This document shows positions 52,397 to 60,823 of a DNA stretch of 64,000 nt, piece by piece. The DNA lies in assembly GCA_964447205.1 (NCBI GenBank), contig CAYUSB010000022.1, forward strand, positions 62,001 through 126,000. Reading direction: 5' to 3'. Numbering within the stretch: the stretch's first letter is position 1; each line of letters starts with the position of its first letter. The position numbers and the translations under genes were made by a program. The DNA comes from JAEUKH01 sp964447205 (lineage in GTDB: Bacteria; Myxococcota_A; Polyangia; Polyangiales; Ga0077539). The notes beneath the pieces were generated by a model, which did no database searches, was not told the origin of the DNA, and worked only from the letters and a program-made list of their open reading frames with translations.

Positions 52397-54121
52397 ATGA
52401 CCTTGCGTTGCAGCGTACCTGGCCGCTGGCTGTCTGTGGGTTGTCTTGCCGTGCTGACCGCGTGCAGCGCCTCGGGCTCGGGCAGTCTTGGCAATGGCGG
52501 TGGCAACACCGACGCTGCCATCTCGGGTCGTGACGGCCGCGTCCTCGATGGGTCCGCGACCCCCGACGGGGGCCGTCCTGGAGGCCCTGACGGCGGCACG
52601 ACCAAACCCGACGACGCGGGGTCGGTCCCGACCTTCCCGGACGTGGTGGGACCGCGCGACGGGGGCACGATGACGGGCCCTGACGGCGGGGGACCGGGGG
52701 CCGACGGGGGCGGGCCTGTGCCCCAGTGCGGCGACCGCGAGATCTGCGGCAACGGCATCGACGACAACTGCAACGACCAGGTCGACGAGAGCTGTCCGTG
52801 TATCCCTGGCACGACCCAGCGGTGTTACCCGGGCGACCCGGCCCGGGCCGGCCGCGGGGTGTGCACCTACGGCGAGCAGCGCTGCGGGGGGGCGGGCGAG
52901 TTTGGCACCTTCGGGATGTGCGAAGGCTTCGGCCTGCCGCGGCCCGTGGTGTGCGGGATGGGGCTCGATTTCCGCTGTACGGGCATCGTGGACGAGGGCT
53001 GCGAGTGCGCCACGGGGGCCACCCGGCCCTGTTACACCGGCCGGATGGGCACGGCGGGGGTCGGGGCCTGCCGGGCGGGCCGTCAGACGTGCACGGCCAC
53101 GAGCAGCGGGTCGACCTGGGGGATGTGCGACGGCGAGGTCATCCCCAGCGCCGACCGGTGCGACGGGGTCGACCGCGACTGCGACGGCAACCCCAACACG
53201 GGCTGCACGTGCACCCGCGGGGCCACCCGGAGCTGCTACACGGGCCCCTCGGGCACGGCGGGGGTGGGCCTGTGCCGGGCCGGGATGCAGACCTGCGCGT
53301 CGGATCCGAGCGGGATGGGCACGGCCTGGAGCGCGTGTCAGGGCCAGGTGTTGCCCACCCCCGATCTGTGCGACGGGGTCGACCGCAACTGCGACGGCAA
53401 CCCCAACACGGGCTGCACGTGCACCCGCGGGGCGACCCGGGCGTGTTACACGGGTCCTGCGGGCACCCAGGGGGTGGGGATCTGTCGGGCGGGCACCCAG
53501 ACCTGCCTCGCGGCCTCGAGCGGCACGGGCACGGTGTGGGGCGTGTGCACGGGCGAGCAGCGCCCCCACCCCATGGAGATCTGCACCACCCCCGTGGACG
53601 ACAACTGCAACGGGATGATCAACGAGGGGTGCATGACCATGTCCCCGTGCCCCAACAACCAGCAGCTCTGCGGAGGGCGCTGCTGCGCCGACAACCAGAC
53701 CTGTGTGGATGGCGTGTGCGTGGGCAGCGGGCAGCTCCGCATCACCCTGACCTGGGACCGGCGCGGCGACCTCGACCTGCATGTGGTTCCGCCGTGCGGG
53801 ATGGAGATTTATTACGGCAGCCGGACCCAGTGCGGGGGCAGCCTCGACGTGGACAGCTGCGCGGGCAACCCCGCGAGCACCTCCGACGCGATGTGCTCCG
53901 GCCCGGAGAACGTCTTCTGGAACGCCGCGCCTCCGACGGGGGCGTATCTGATCTGCGTCAATCCCTGGGCGGTGGATACGGGGCTGACGCTCAACTACAC
54001 GCTGAGCGTCTACCGCGGGACCCAGCTCTTGCGCACGTGGACGGGCACGCGTTCGGGTAGCGCGCGCTACCAGCGCTGCGCGCGGGGCACGGCGGCCTTC
54101 GTGGGCGAGATCAACATCTGA
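52397..54121 (+). CDS. MopE-like Cys-rich lipoprotein with C-terminal YfaP-type domain
   Basis: The 574-aa product starts MTLRCSVPGRWLSVGC with lipobox VLTACSAS, preceded by GGAGC. After an Asp/Gly linker there are at least four MopE-like metal-binding repeats (CDGVDRDCDGNPNTGCTCTR type, with CYTGPSGTAGVGLCRAGMQTC spacing). From about residue 445 a beta-sandwich begins (LRITLTWDRRGDLDLHVVPP), matching YfaP-type domains that often bind sugars or proteins. Surface-anchored; the Asn/Asp-rich repeats probably bind Ca or Cu. Repeats in the middle are nearly identical in DNA, so copy number may vary. Confidence 0.75.
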   Translation: MTLRCSVPGRWLSVGCLAVLTACSASGSGSLGNGGGNTDAAISGRDGRVLDGSATPDGGRPGGPDGGTTKPDDAGSVPTFPDVVGPRDGGTMTGPDGGGPGADGGGPVPQCGDREICGNGIDDNCNDQVDESCPCIPGTTQRCYPGDPARAGRGVCTYGEQRCGGAGEFGTFGMCEGFGLPRPVVCGMGLDFRCTGIVDEGCECATGATRPCYTGRMGTAGVGACRAGRQTCTATSSGSTWGMCDGEVIPSADRCDGVDRDCDGNPNTGCTCTRGATRSCYTGPSGTAGVGLCRAGMQTCASDPSGMGTAWSACQGQVLPTPDLCDGVDRNCDGNPNTGCTCTRGATRACYTGPAGTQGVGICRAGTQTCLAASSGTGTVWGVCTGEQRPHPMEICTTPVDDNCNGMINEGCMTMSPCPNNQQLCGGRCCADNQTCVDGVCVGSGQLRITLTWDRRGDLDLHVVPPCGMEIYYGSRTQCGGSLDVDSCAGNPASTSDAMCSGPENVFWNAAPPTGAYLICVNPWAVDTGLTLNYTLSVYRGTQLLRTWTGTRSGSARYQRCARGTAAFVGEINI

Positions 54122-54142
54122 CGCTGCGGGTGGTGCCAGTGT

Positions 54143-54158
54143 CGTCAAGCGCTTGACG
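54143..54158 (+). terminator. Palindrome after the MopE-like gene
   Basis: A perfect 16-bp palindrome, CGTCAAGCGCTTGACG, lies 21 bp after the stop. It can fold only as a short stem with a minimal loop and there is no T-run, so it is a weak terminator candidate; a protein-binding site is also possible. Confidence 0.3.
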
Positions 54159-54223
54159 GCACCGGCGTCCACGAGGCCCGTGAGCGACGTGGAGAGGGTG
54201 GTCGAGGTGGAGGCGCGGGGGAC

Positions 54224-54321
54224 GATTCCTCTCCCCTTGCGGTTCGCGCGTCGCCCCATTCCCCTCTCCATGGGAGAGGGGAGCCGCGTATCGAGACAAT
54301 CAATGGGGGAGAGGGATCGTC
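54224..54321 (+). repeat. Double-hairpin repeat, copy 1
   Basis: This is a 98-bp unit with an outer inverted pair (GATTCCTCTCCCC and GGGGGAGAGGGATC-like ends) and an inner hairpin CCCCTCTCC/GGAGAGGGG. The same design is at 54971-55069. Such REP/MITE-like units sit between genes and can affect transcript stability. Confidence 0.7.
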
Positions 54322-54494
54322 CCCCACGTACCTCCCCTGCGACGCGCGCCGCCCGGCAGTATCTTGTCTAATTTCGTACTCCTCTGACGTAGGGGCGAGT
54401 TTGAAACTACCGCTGTCAACTTAGCGATTCAGCCTGCCCGGCCTCCCGCCAAACTCCGACAATCGATCCGATTGGAAGCTCGGGGCGCCGCGCC

Positions 54495-54705
54495 GCGGGC
54501 TGAAGCCCACCGCACTGTTGGCAAAGCCCGTCAAAGACGGGCTTCACGCCGCGAAGCCTTGGGTGGCGTCCGCTGTTGCTCGGTCCTTGCTCGACACCGC
54601 CGGGGAAATGCCGCCCGGGAAGACACCCTGGGGACCGTGGTGCTCGATGGGTGGGCAGCCCGTCTTCGACGGGCTTTCCCGACGGTGCCGTGGGCTTCAG
54701 CCCGC
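54495..54705. repeat. Large imperfect palindrome
   Basis: Left arm 54495-54543 and right arm 54657-54705 are inverted copies, each containing GCCCGTC-loop-GACGGGC mini-hairpins and the GCGGGCTGAAGCCC motif. The roughly 110-bp centre is not conserved between the arms. It can form a long stem with internal cruciforms. It lies inside the 54388-55185 element. Confidence 0.65.
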
Positions 54706-54970
54706 GCACCAGGAGGATCGCGCGAACAGGAGTGGGTGAGGGCCGCCGGTCGCTGGCCACCACGACATCCCGGCAGATCCATGGCCTCGGAGCCCAAAGT
54801 TGACAGCGGTAGTCGCTCATGAAGCCTTCGGGCTGGATCACCTCCAGCCGAGGGCAGACCAGGCGGGGACGGCCCGCTACGAGGTTGTCCCGATGTCGAG
54901 ACGGCGGCAATAGGGCCCCGAAGACTGGTGGACTCAGGGGGATTGTAGGGATTCAGGGAAAACCAATGGG

Positions 54971-55069
54971 GAATCCCTCTCCCTCCGCGGCACACGGGTC
55001 ACCAAACTCCCCTCTCCCTGGGGAGAGGGGATGCACGTTACACTGAAATCAATGGGGAGAGGGAATGTC
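54971..55069 (+). repeat. Double-hairpin repeat, copy 2
   Basis: This 99-bp unit has the same outer and inner inverted motifs as 54224-54321 (CCCTCTCCC ... GGGGAGAGGGG ... ATGGGGAGAGGG). The conserved pattern of paired stems with variable linkers suggests selection on structure, not sequence. Confidence 0.7.
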
Positions 55070-55215
55070 CACCACGGATCCTCCTCCTTCCTGGAATCCT
55101 CTGTGGCCCCGCGGCCAACAAGCCCAAGAACCCCGGTCCAGCCCGAAGGCTTCATGAGCGGCGGTAGTTTGAAACACGCCCCTACGGACTCCGGCAGTAC
55201 CGAGAGATCCTAAAG

Positions 55216-55930
55216 TTACCATCCATTCACTACAGCGGGAAACGAATACACAAAAGCGGGCCCGCTTGAACAAAGGGTGTCGGAGGTAAAGAAATTGCAT
55301 CGCACGGCATACCTGCCACTTGTCAGCGGGATAATAGCCCCCAGTCCATTGGGGACGACAGTGCCTGTTGGTAGAGAGACGAGGTTGCAACGCAGAGTGG
55401 CGGCCCCTTGGGGCACACGAATAAGTGCGTCCGTCGACTGTACAAAGTAGTTGCCGTTTTCTGGAGCAGCGAACTCGAAAGATACCTCGGGTCGTCCGAA
55501 GTCAGTAACTACATGGCCAGCGCCCATCGGAATCGGAAGACATGTCACAGGAATGGGAATCGGTTGATTCTCGGCGTCTCGGGGCGGTAGTGGCCATCGG
55601 ATAAATAACTGCGGAGCAGGCCGCCCCTCCAGTGCTGCGAGCCGCGTCTCCAGCGCCCCGGCGACCCCCGACGCCCGCCCCGCCTCCAAGGCATACGGCA
55701 CCGCCCCAAGCTTCGACCGCGCGAAGGTCGTCCCCCCAATCTGCACCTCGGCCCACAGATCGGCATTCGCCCGCACCGCCCCCGTACACGCCCCGTCCAA
55801 CGGAACCCGAAACCTCCTCCCCGCAAACTCCACCCCCGCCGCCGTGGTCGTACAAGCCGCCCGTCCTCCGCTCGCCGCGTCCCACAAACCTACCGTCAGA
55901 TCGCGTCGGCCCTCCACCGGCCGCCCGTTG
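55216..55930 (-). pseudogene. 5'-truncated beta-rich protein gene
   Basis: The intact part reads GRPVEGRRDLTVGLWDAASG and goes through RFRVPLDGACTGAVRANADL, GTTFARSKLGAVPYALEAG to a C-terminal domain rich in strands (NYFVQSTDALIRVPQGAATL). This is the conserved C-terminal half of a myxobacterial exported family in which a signal peptide and first domain normally precede DLTVGLWD. Here translation upstream of 55930 is antisense to the neighbouring pseudogene, so the front is lost. The frame stays open to 55989, so a short product is still possible. Confidence 0.6.
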
Positions 55931-56630
55931 TCCTGGCCATGCTCCTCGACGCCCGCGGCACGATGGGCGACATCCTCGTCGTGACCCACGAGGCCTACGT
56001 CGCCCGATGGGCCCGACAGGTGGCCCAGGCCGAGGGTCCCGGGGCACGCACATCCTCCTGCGTCCCCGGGTGATCCTGCTGTCGCACGCGGAGGTCGAGC
56101 GCCTGTTGGCGTCGGAGCGTCCCGAGCTGGCGGTGCTCGCGGCGTGGGCCATACACGACCAACGGGGACGGTCGGCTCAGCGGGTCGTGCGCGCAGTGGC
56201 GGCCCAGGTGGGCGCCACGGAGGACCTCGCCTTGCGCGAGTCTCTGCTGCGCGCGATGCTCTCCATGCTCGATAAGTCCCTGCTCGACGTGCTCCGGGAG
56301 CTGATCATGACCAAGACCCTGCAATTCCCAAGAAACCCGGCCCTCGACGAGCTGCTCCGTGAGCTCGAGGCCCGCGAGTTTGCCCGCGCAGAGGCCCTCG
56401 GCGAGGCGCGCGGCAAGGCCCTCGGCGAGACCCTCGCGAAGGTCCAGGCCCTCCATACCGTGCTGCGGGCGCGGGGCCTCTCGCTCGATGCACCCACCGA
56501 GGCCCGCATCGCGGCGTGCGAAGACCCCGCCACCCTCGATCGCTGGATCGAGCGGGCCGTCACCGCGCCCACCCTCGACGCGGTCTTCGTCGAGCCAGGG
56601 CCCAAGACCCGCCGTCGGTCAAGGGCTTGA
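55931..56630 (+). pseudogene. Rpn-related/PD-(D/E)XK-type gene, truncated and frameshifted
   Basis: Frame 1 reads MLLDARGTMGDILVVTHEAY then VARWARQVAQAEGPG; about 56038 a missing G shifts to frame 2, THILLRPRVILLSHAEVERL LASERPELAVLAAWAIHDQR to a stop at 56630. The C-terminal EARGKALGETLAKVQALHTV LRARGLSLD helix is typical of the family of putative transposase-related nucleases. The N-terminal catalytic part is missing. It begins inside the truncated neighbour's sequence, on the opposite strand. Confidence 0.65.
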
Positions 56631-56649
56631 CCAACGTCCGCGGTCCCGC

Positions 56650-57543
56650 CTACCGGATCTGCACCCAGCCGCGCGCGGGAAGCTTGCAGTACAGCACCGA
56701 CACGGCCCCCTCGGCGTCGAGCTCGCTGTCGCGCAGCCGGATGGCGCTCTTGCCGTCAGAGGCCAGGAGGCGGGCCACGCGGCCGTCGGCGAGGAGCTCC
56801 ATCCGGAGCCCATCGGTGGGCAGGGGCTGGAGGGTGATGGCCGGGTGGCGCATGAGGTCCTCGAGGGACAACATCGCGTAGCCGTCGTCGAGGCTCGGCA
56901 GCCCAAACGCCACCTGAACCTCCCGGGCGTTGTCGGCCGTCATGGCCCGCAAGGCCGCCCCGTCCTTCTGCGAGAACGCCGCCCAGAACCGCCGATACTG
57001 CGCCACCAGCTCGGCCGTCGTGGCGTCGTCGAGGCTGAGCGGCTCGGCCCGGCTCCACAACCACACCGGGAACGGGCTCTGCAGGGCCATGGCCTGCCTC
57101 CCGAGGGCCGCCGTGGGGGTGTTGACCAGGGTGGCCAGGGGGCCCGGGAGACCCCCTGTCGGGGCTCCTGGCTCGGCCCCCAGGGTGGCAAACTGCCCTT
57201 CCTCGTACACGAGCCCCGCGAGGCGCTTGCGCTCCCCGGCCGGGGCCCCCGCGGCCCGCACGGTGACCTCGGCCACGCAGCGGGTGGCAGGGTGCGTGAG
57301 CAGGACGGGAGTGCGGGCGGGGTCTTCGCGCTCGCCGGCCTGGAGGGCGATCGACAGGAGGTTGTCGCCGGGCAGGAGGGTGGGGTTGATCGGGATCTCG
57401 GTGTCGACCGTAGACGTAGAGGCGTCGAAGGAGACCACGGGCAGGTCGTTGAAGCGCAGCTCGAAGCGGCAGTAGCTCGCCTCAAAGGCCAGGGTGTACA
57501 GGGGCCGGGCCACGGGGACGAGGTCGAGGTCGGGGGTGCTCAC
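56650..57543 (-). CDS. T6SS-island accessory protein, possible immunity or adaptor
   Basis: This 297-aa protein starts MSTPDLDLVPVARPLYTLAF. It has a beta-rich N-terminal half (FELRFNDLPVVSFDASTSTV) and a helical C-terminal half with an NTF2-like feel (YRRFWAAFSQKDGAALRAMT). It is the last gene of a minus-strand operon with 57569 and 59326. Genes of this type neighbour T6SS effectors; an immunity role is inferred from position only. Confidence 0.5.
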   Translation of the reverse strand: MSTPDLDLVPVARPLYTLAFEASYCRFELRFNDLPVVSFDASTSTVDTEIPINPTLLPGDNLLSIALQAGEREDPARTPVLLTHPATRCVAEVTVRAAGAPAGERKRLAGLVYEEGQFATLGAEPGAPTGGLPGPLATLVNTPTAALGRQAMALQSPFPVWLWSRAEPLSLDDATTAELVAQYRRFWAAFSQKDGAALRAMTADNAREVQVAFGLPSLDDGYAMLSLEDLMRHPAITLQPLPTDGLRMELLADGRVARLLASDGKSAIRLRDSELDAEGAVSVLYCKLPARGWVQIR

Positions 57544-57568
57544 GGGGCGGTTGCTCCAACGCGGGGGA

Positions 57569-59329
57569 TTACTTGCTGAGGGCGGGGATGAGTGTCGTGT
57601 GCCATTGGCCCTGGGGGATGAGCTCGATCTCCTTGCGGTAGTACTCGGTCTTCTGGCTGCTGCCGAAGATCCGCCACTCGACCTTGACCGTGATCCAGCC
57701 GGCGATCTCGATCTTCATGCCGCCGAAGCGGACGCCCCCGCGGACGCCGTCGACCTCGCGGCCCTTCTCGACAAACTTGCCGGCCCAGAACCCGGCCTCG
57801 ACGCTGGCCTTGCCCTCGACGGTGCCTCCGGCGCTGGCCTTGATGATGAGGGCCGTGGCCTCTCCCGAGACCTCCCCCTTGGCCTTGAACTCGATCTTGC
57901 CCGAGACCAGACCCGCCTCCGCGGTCTGTCGGCCCCACTTGTTCTTGACGGTGATGCCTCCGCAGTGGATGCCGCCCCCGATGCTGAGCTTGACCGACAC
58001 CGTGCCGCGGGCCCCAAATCGGCTGCTGCCTACCCCCTCGGAGAGCCGCTGTCGGAGCTTGATCAGAAACTGGGCCACCCCGGGGGCCACCACGATGCCG
58101 ACGGCGGCCAGGGCGGAGCCCGCCGCCCGGAGGATCACGTCGATGAGCTCAAACTCCAGGCGTCCGCCGAGGATGGGGGCGCCCCCGAAGGTCCACTCGG
58201 TGTTGTTGTAGACCTTCCAGTCGTCAGGCTTCTCCTCGACCTTGGACTTGTAGGTGCCCTGCAGGTCGATCTCGGGGAAGACCACGTTGATGTTGGCGAC
58301 GAGGTAGAAGAGCTTGCGCAGCCACTTGGCCATCTTCATGACGGCCTGCACCCAGGGCTGCTTCTTCTCCCACTCGCCCTTGAGCTCGACCCCGAGCTCG
58401 TGGCTCTTGTTGTCGTAGACGCACTTGGCTTCGAGGTAGAGGGAGATGCCGTCGGTCTGGGTGGCGGAGTGGCGCGAGGCCCCGGCCCCCGAGGAGCCCG
58501 CGTTGATCTGCGCCCCGACGCTGATCTTGAGGCCGTATTTGATCTCCCACTCCACCTCCGGGTAGACGCTGACCGTGAGGTAGGTGGTCGCGGCCCCCTT
58601 GCAGGCGAGGGCCTCGGCCTTGTACTTCGCGGGCTCTTCTTGCAGGGGCCGCAGCGAGCGCCACAGGGCCAGGGGGCTGGGCACCACCCCCGCCCTGGTG
58701 ATGCGCAGCGGGTGGGACACGGTAAACTCCGCGCTGCTCCCGGGGTAGGTGCGGGTCTGGCCGTTGTGGGTGACGCGGAAGTGTTTGGCCTGGTGCTCGC
58801 GGGTGCCGCACAGGGGCTTCTTCACCACGGTCTCGAGCTTGACCTTGTCGGTGACCGTGTGGCCCGCCACCACCTGCAGCTCCTGGGTGTTGGCCCCGAC
58901 GCCCACCACGGCCACGAAGGTGCGGGCGCTGTGGCCACACTTGATGGTGACCTTCTCGATCTGGCACAGATTCTGGGCGGCCTGACAGGCCACGCAGGTC
59001 TCTCCCGGGGGGACCCCGCCGGCCTGCTGCTGTCGCAGCCGCTCGCGGTTGCGGGCGAAGCTCTCGGACCACTCTCGGGAGCGCTCCTCCTGGCCGGGAA
59101 GGTACGGGCTCGGACGCAGGGGCAGGCTGCCCGGATATTTCTGCTGCATCTCGGCGTCGGCCAGGGCCGCGGCCTCGGGAGACAGCCGGGCCAGGGCAGC
59201 AGGGTGGGGCCCCGGGGGCTGGAGCACGAGGGGTGTGCGTGCGGGCGTCGACCCGGGGGCGCTCAAGAACGGACCCTGGCTGGCGACAGGGCGACCCGCG
59301 AGATTGGGGGTGCTCAGGGTGGCGCTCAT
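57569..59329 (-). CDS. Large beta-rich protein, candidate T6SS cargo
   Basis: This 586-aa protein has no signal peptide. The first 100 residues are Pro/Ala-rich. A Cys-rich segment, CVACQAAQNLCQIEKVTIKC, follows, then beta-strand repeats (TFVAVVGVGANTQELQVVAG). A hydrophobic patch lies near 395-415 (ILRAAGSALAAVGIVVAPGV), and the C-terminus is beta-rich with Gly/Lys (VKLSIGGGIHCGGITVKNKW). The layout suggests a pore-forming or membrane-active cargo. It is translationally coupled (4-bp overlap) to the 125-aa gene upstream. No catalytic motif is recognised. Confidence 0.5.
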   Translation of the reverse strand: MSATLSTPNLAGRPVASQGPFLSAPGSTPARTPLVLQPPGPHPAALARLSPEAAALADAEMQQKYPGSLPLRPSPYLPGQEERSREWSESFARNRERLRQQQAGGVPPGETCVACQAAQNLCQIEKVTIKCGHSARTFVAVVGVGANTQELQVVAGHTVTDKVKLETVVKKPLCGTREHQAKHFRVTHNGQTRTYPGSSAEFTVSHPLRITRAGVVPSPLALWRSLRPLQEEPAKYKAEALACKGAATTYLTVSVYPEVEWEIKYGLKISVGAQINAGSSGAGASRHSATQTDGISLYLEAKCVYDNKSHELGVELKGEWEKKQPWVQAVMKMAKWLRKLFYLVANINVVFPEIDLQGTYKSKVEEKPDDWKVYNNTEWTFGGAPILGGRLEFELIDVILRAAGSALAAVGIVVAPGVAQFLIKLRQRLSEGVGSSRFGARGTVSVKLSIGGGIHCGGITVKNKWGRQTAEAGLVSGKIEFKAKGEVSGEATALIIKASAGGTVEGKASVEAGFWAGKFVEKGREVDGVRGGVRFGGMKIEIAGWITVKVEWRIFGSSQKTEYYRKEIELIPQGQWHTTLIPALSK

Positions 59330-59703
59330 GGTGCTTCTCCCTCGGGGGGTTGGTTGCTCAAGGCGAGGCTCGCAAACTGGGCGTCGAGGCGTCGGAGCTT
59401 CACGTCGGCGTCCGCCCGCGGGTCTTCGAGGATGGCCCGGGCCCAGGCGTCGTCGGGCCCCTGGGGGAAGGCGTCGCCGCAGACCATGCGGTACTCCAGG
59501 AGGGTGACGATGTCGCCCTCGCCGTAGAGGCCGTAGCGGGCCCCGTCGACCACGCCGTCGTCGATGAAGGCGTCGAGGGCCTCGGGCGAGGCCGCCTGGG
59601 CCGGGACGAAGCGGGCCCGCAGGCTCCGCGCCGTGCGCCGTCGGAAATCATCGTGCCGGGCCGCCTGGAGCGCCTCGGCGTGACGCTGTCGAATCACAAA
59701 CAT
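59326..59703 (-). CDS. Small T6SS-associated protein
   Basis: The 125-aa protein starts MFVIRQRHAEALQAARHDDF and follows a pattern common next to VgrG/PAAR genes: a basic helical head, VVDGARYGLYGEGDIVTLLE, then FPQGPDDAWARAILEDPRAD. Probably cytoplasmic. It leads the minus-strand operon and is divergent from PAAR, with about 165 bp between. It is likely to be an adaptor or regulator of effector loading; evidence is context and recurring pairing. Confidence 0.6.
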   Translation of the reverse strand: MFVIRQRHAEALQAARHDDFRRRTARSLRARFVPAQAASPEALDAFIDDGVVDGARYGLYGEGDIVTLLEYRMVCGDAFPQGPDDAWARAILEDPRADADVKLRRLDAQFASLALSNQPPEGEAP

Positions 59704-59869
59704 CGCGGCACCACGTGTAGCCTCTCCGGCCCGCACTGTCGCGCCGGACTCGCCGCGGTGTCAACTCACCCCCGGCAGGCCCCGTCACGATTGACCCCGG
59801 GCGGTGGTTGTGGTGCCATTGACCTGCAACGACACCCTGCGCAGCGCGCACACCGAGGTACCCGCCCCA

Positions 59870-60259
59870 ATGCCCCCCGCTGCACGCATCACTGACATGC
59901 ACACCTGCCCCAAGGTCGAGCCCGGCCCGGTGCCCCACGTGGGCGGGCCGATCCTCACCGGGGAGAGCACGGTGCTCATCGGCAACATGCCTGCGGCCCG
60001 GGTGAGCGACAAGGCCTTCTGCAACGCCCCCCCCGACAGCATCTCCCGGGGCGCTGCGGGCGTGCTCATCTCCAACCAGCAGGCCGCCCGCATCGGAGAC
60101 CCGACGGCCCACGGAGGGGTGATCGTGCAGGGGTTTCCGACCGTGCTCATCGGCGACCTCGCCCAGGCGGGGGTGATGCGCGACGCGGCCTTGAGTGGGG
60201 TTCCGTTTTGTGAGGAGTGCGCCCGGGCTCGGGCCACCGTGGGGCCCACGGGAGCGTAG
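59870..60259 (+). CDS. PAAR-repeat spike-tip protein (T6SS)
   Basis: This 129-aa protein starts at MPPAARITDMHTCPK; a longer frame upstream is unlikely. PAAR-type motifs recur: AARITDMHTC, PAARVSDKAFC, AARIGDPTAHGG, with His/Cys residues for the tip zinc site. It sharpens the VgrG trimer and carries cargo. It opens the plus-strand operon with two DUF4123 genes, the usual order for effector loading. Confidence 0.85.
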   Translation: MPPAARITDMHTCPKVEPGPVPHVGGPILTGESTVLIGNMPAARVSDKAFCNAPPDSISRGAAGVLISNQQAARIGDPTAHGGVIVQGFPTVLIGDLAQAGVMRDAALSGVPFCEECARARATVGPTGA

Positions 60260-60264
60260 GGCCT

Positions 60265-60813
60265 GTGGAGCTTGACGATTCTGCGCGGGCCGCGCGTTCG
60301 GCCCGGGCCCTGAGCCTCCTTCAGTCCGAGGGCGACGGGCTCTACGCCGTCCTCGACGCCGCCCGCGACCCCCGGGTGCTCACCCTCCTCGGCGACACCC
60401 ACCTGCCCTTCCGCTCCCTCTACGACGGGGCCCTGGGCGAGCAGCTCGGCACGGTGGCCCCCTACCTCGTCCAGCTCCCCCGGGGCGAAGACTTCCTCTC
60501 CCTCCTCGTCGACGAGGCCTGGGGCGACAGTTGGGGGGTGTTTCTCCGCTGCACCGCCGTCGACCTCCGCGAGCTCCGCCGTCACCTCCGGCGCTTCCTC
60601 CGGGTCCGCGACGAGTCGGGCAAGACCCTCCTCTTCCGCTGGTACGACCCGCGGGTCCTGCGGGCCTTTCTGCCCGCGTGCACCCCCGAGGAGGCCGAGC
60701 AGTTCTTCGGGCCCATCACCCAGTGGGTCGTCGAGGGCTGGGAGGGCGAGTCCCTCGTGCGCATCGCCCGCGACCCCGACGGGGCCGTGCGCACCCACAC
60801 CGAGAGCCTGTAG
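60265..60813 (+). CDS. DUF4123 effector-adaptor protein (T6SS)
   Basis: The 182-aa protein starts at GTG, 5 bp after the PAAR stop. The DUF4123 pattern is clear: GLYAVLDAARDPRVLTLLGD, FRSLYDGALGEQLGTVAPYL, DSWGVFLRCTAVDLRELRRH, FRWYDPRVLRAFLPACTPEE and FGPITQWVVEG. Proteins of this family (Tap/TEC) load specific effectors onto VgrG. It probably loads the cargo of the divergent operon or one outside the window. Confidence 0.85.
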   Translation: MELDDSARAARSARALSLLQSEGDGLYAVLDAARDPRVLTLLGDTHLPFRSLYDGALGEQLGTVAPYLVQLPRGEDFLSLLVDEAWGDSWGVFLRCTAVDLRELRRHLRRFLRVRDESGKTLLFRWYDPRVLRAFLPACTPEEAEQFFGPITQWVVEGWEGESLVRIARDPDGAVRTHTESL

Positions 60814-60823
60814 TCCAACACCC

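Larger units (their letters stand above)
54388..55185. mobile_element. MITE-like 0.8-kb element with 26-bp inverted ends
   Basis: Left end 54388-54413 and right end 55160-55185 are inverted copies with two mismatches by eye. Both ends begin CGTAGGGGCG. Further inward inverted pairs (54796-54837 with 55136-55160) share the sequence TCATGAAGCCTTCGGGCTGG. There is no transposase or other coherent gene inside, so it would need an enzyme in trans. No target-site duplication was seen. It also contains the second double-hairpin repeat and a nested palindrome. Confidence 0.6.

Noticed and set aside
52902..53618. Short regular repeats that might be read as a CRISPR array
   Set aside because: They are coding repeats of the MopE-like gene, in frame, without equal spacers or cas genes.
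54224..55069. Hairpins first read as intrinsic terminators
   Set aside because: The stems are too symmetrical, lack T-runs and recur as larger repeats, so they are treated as repeat elements.
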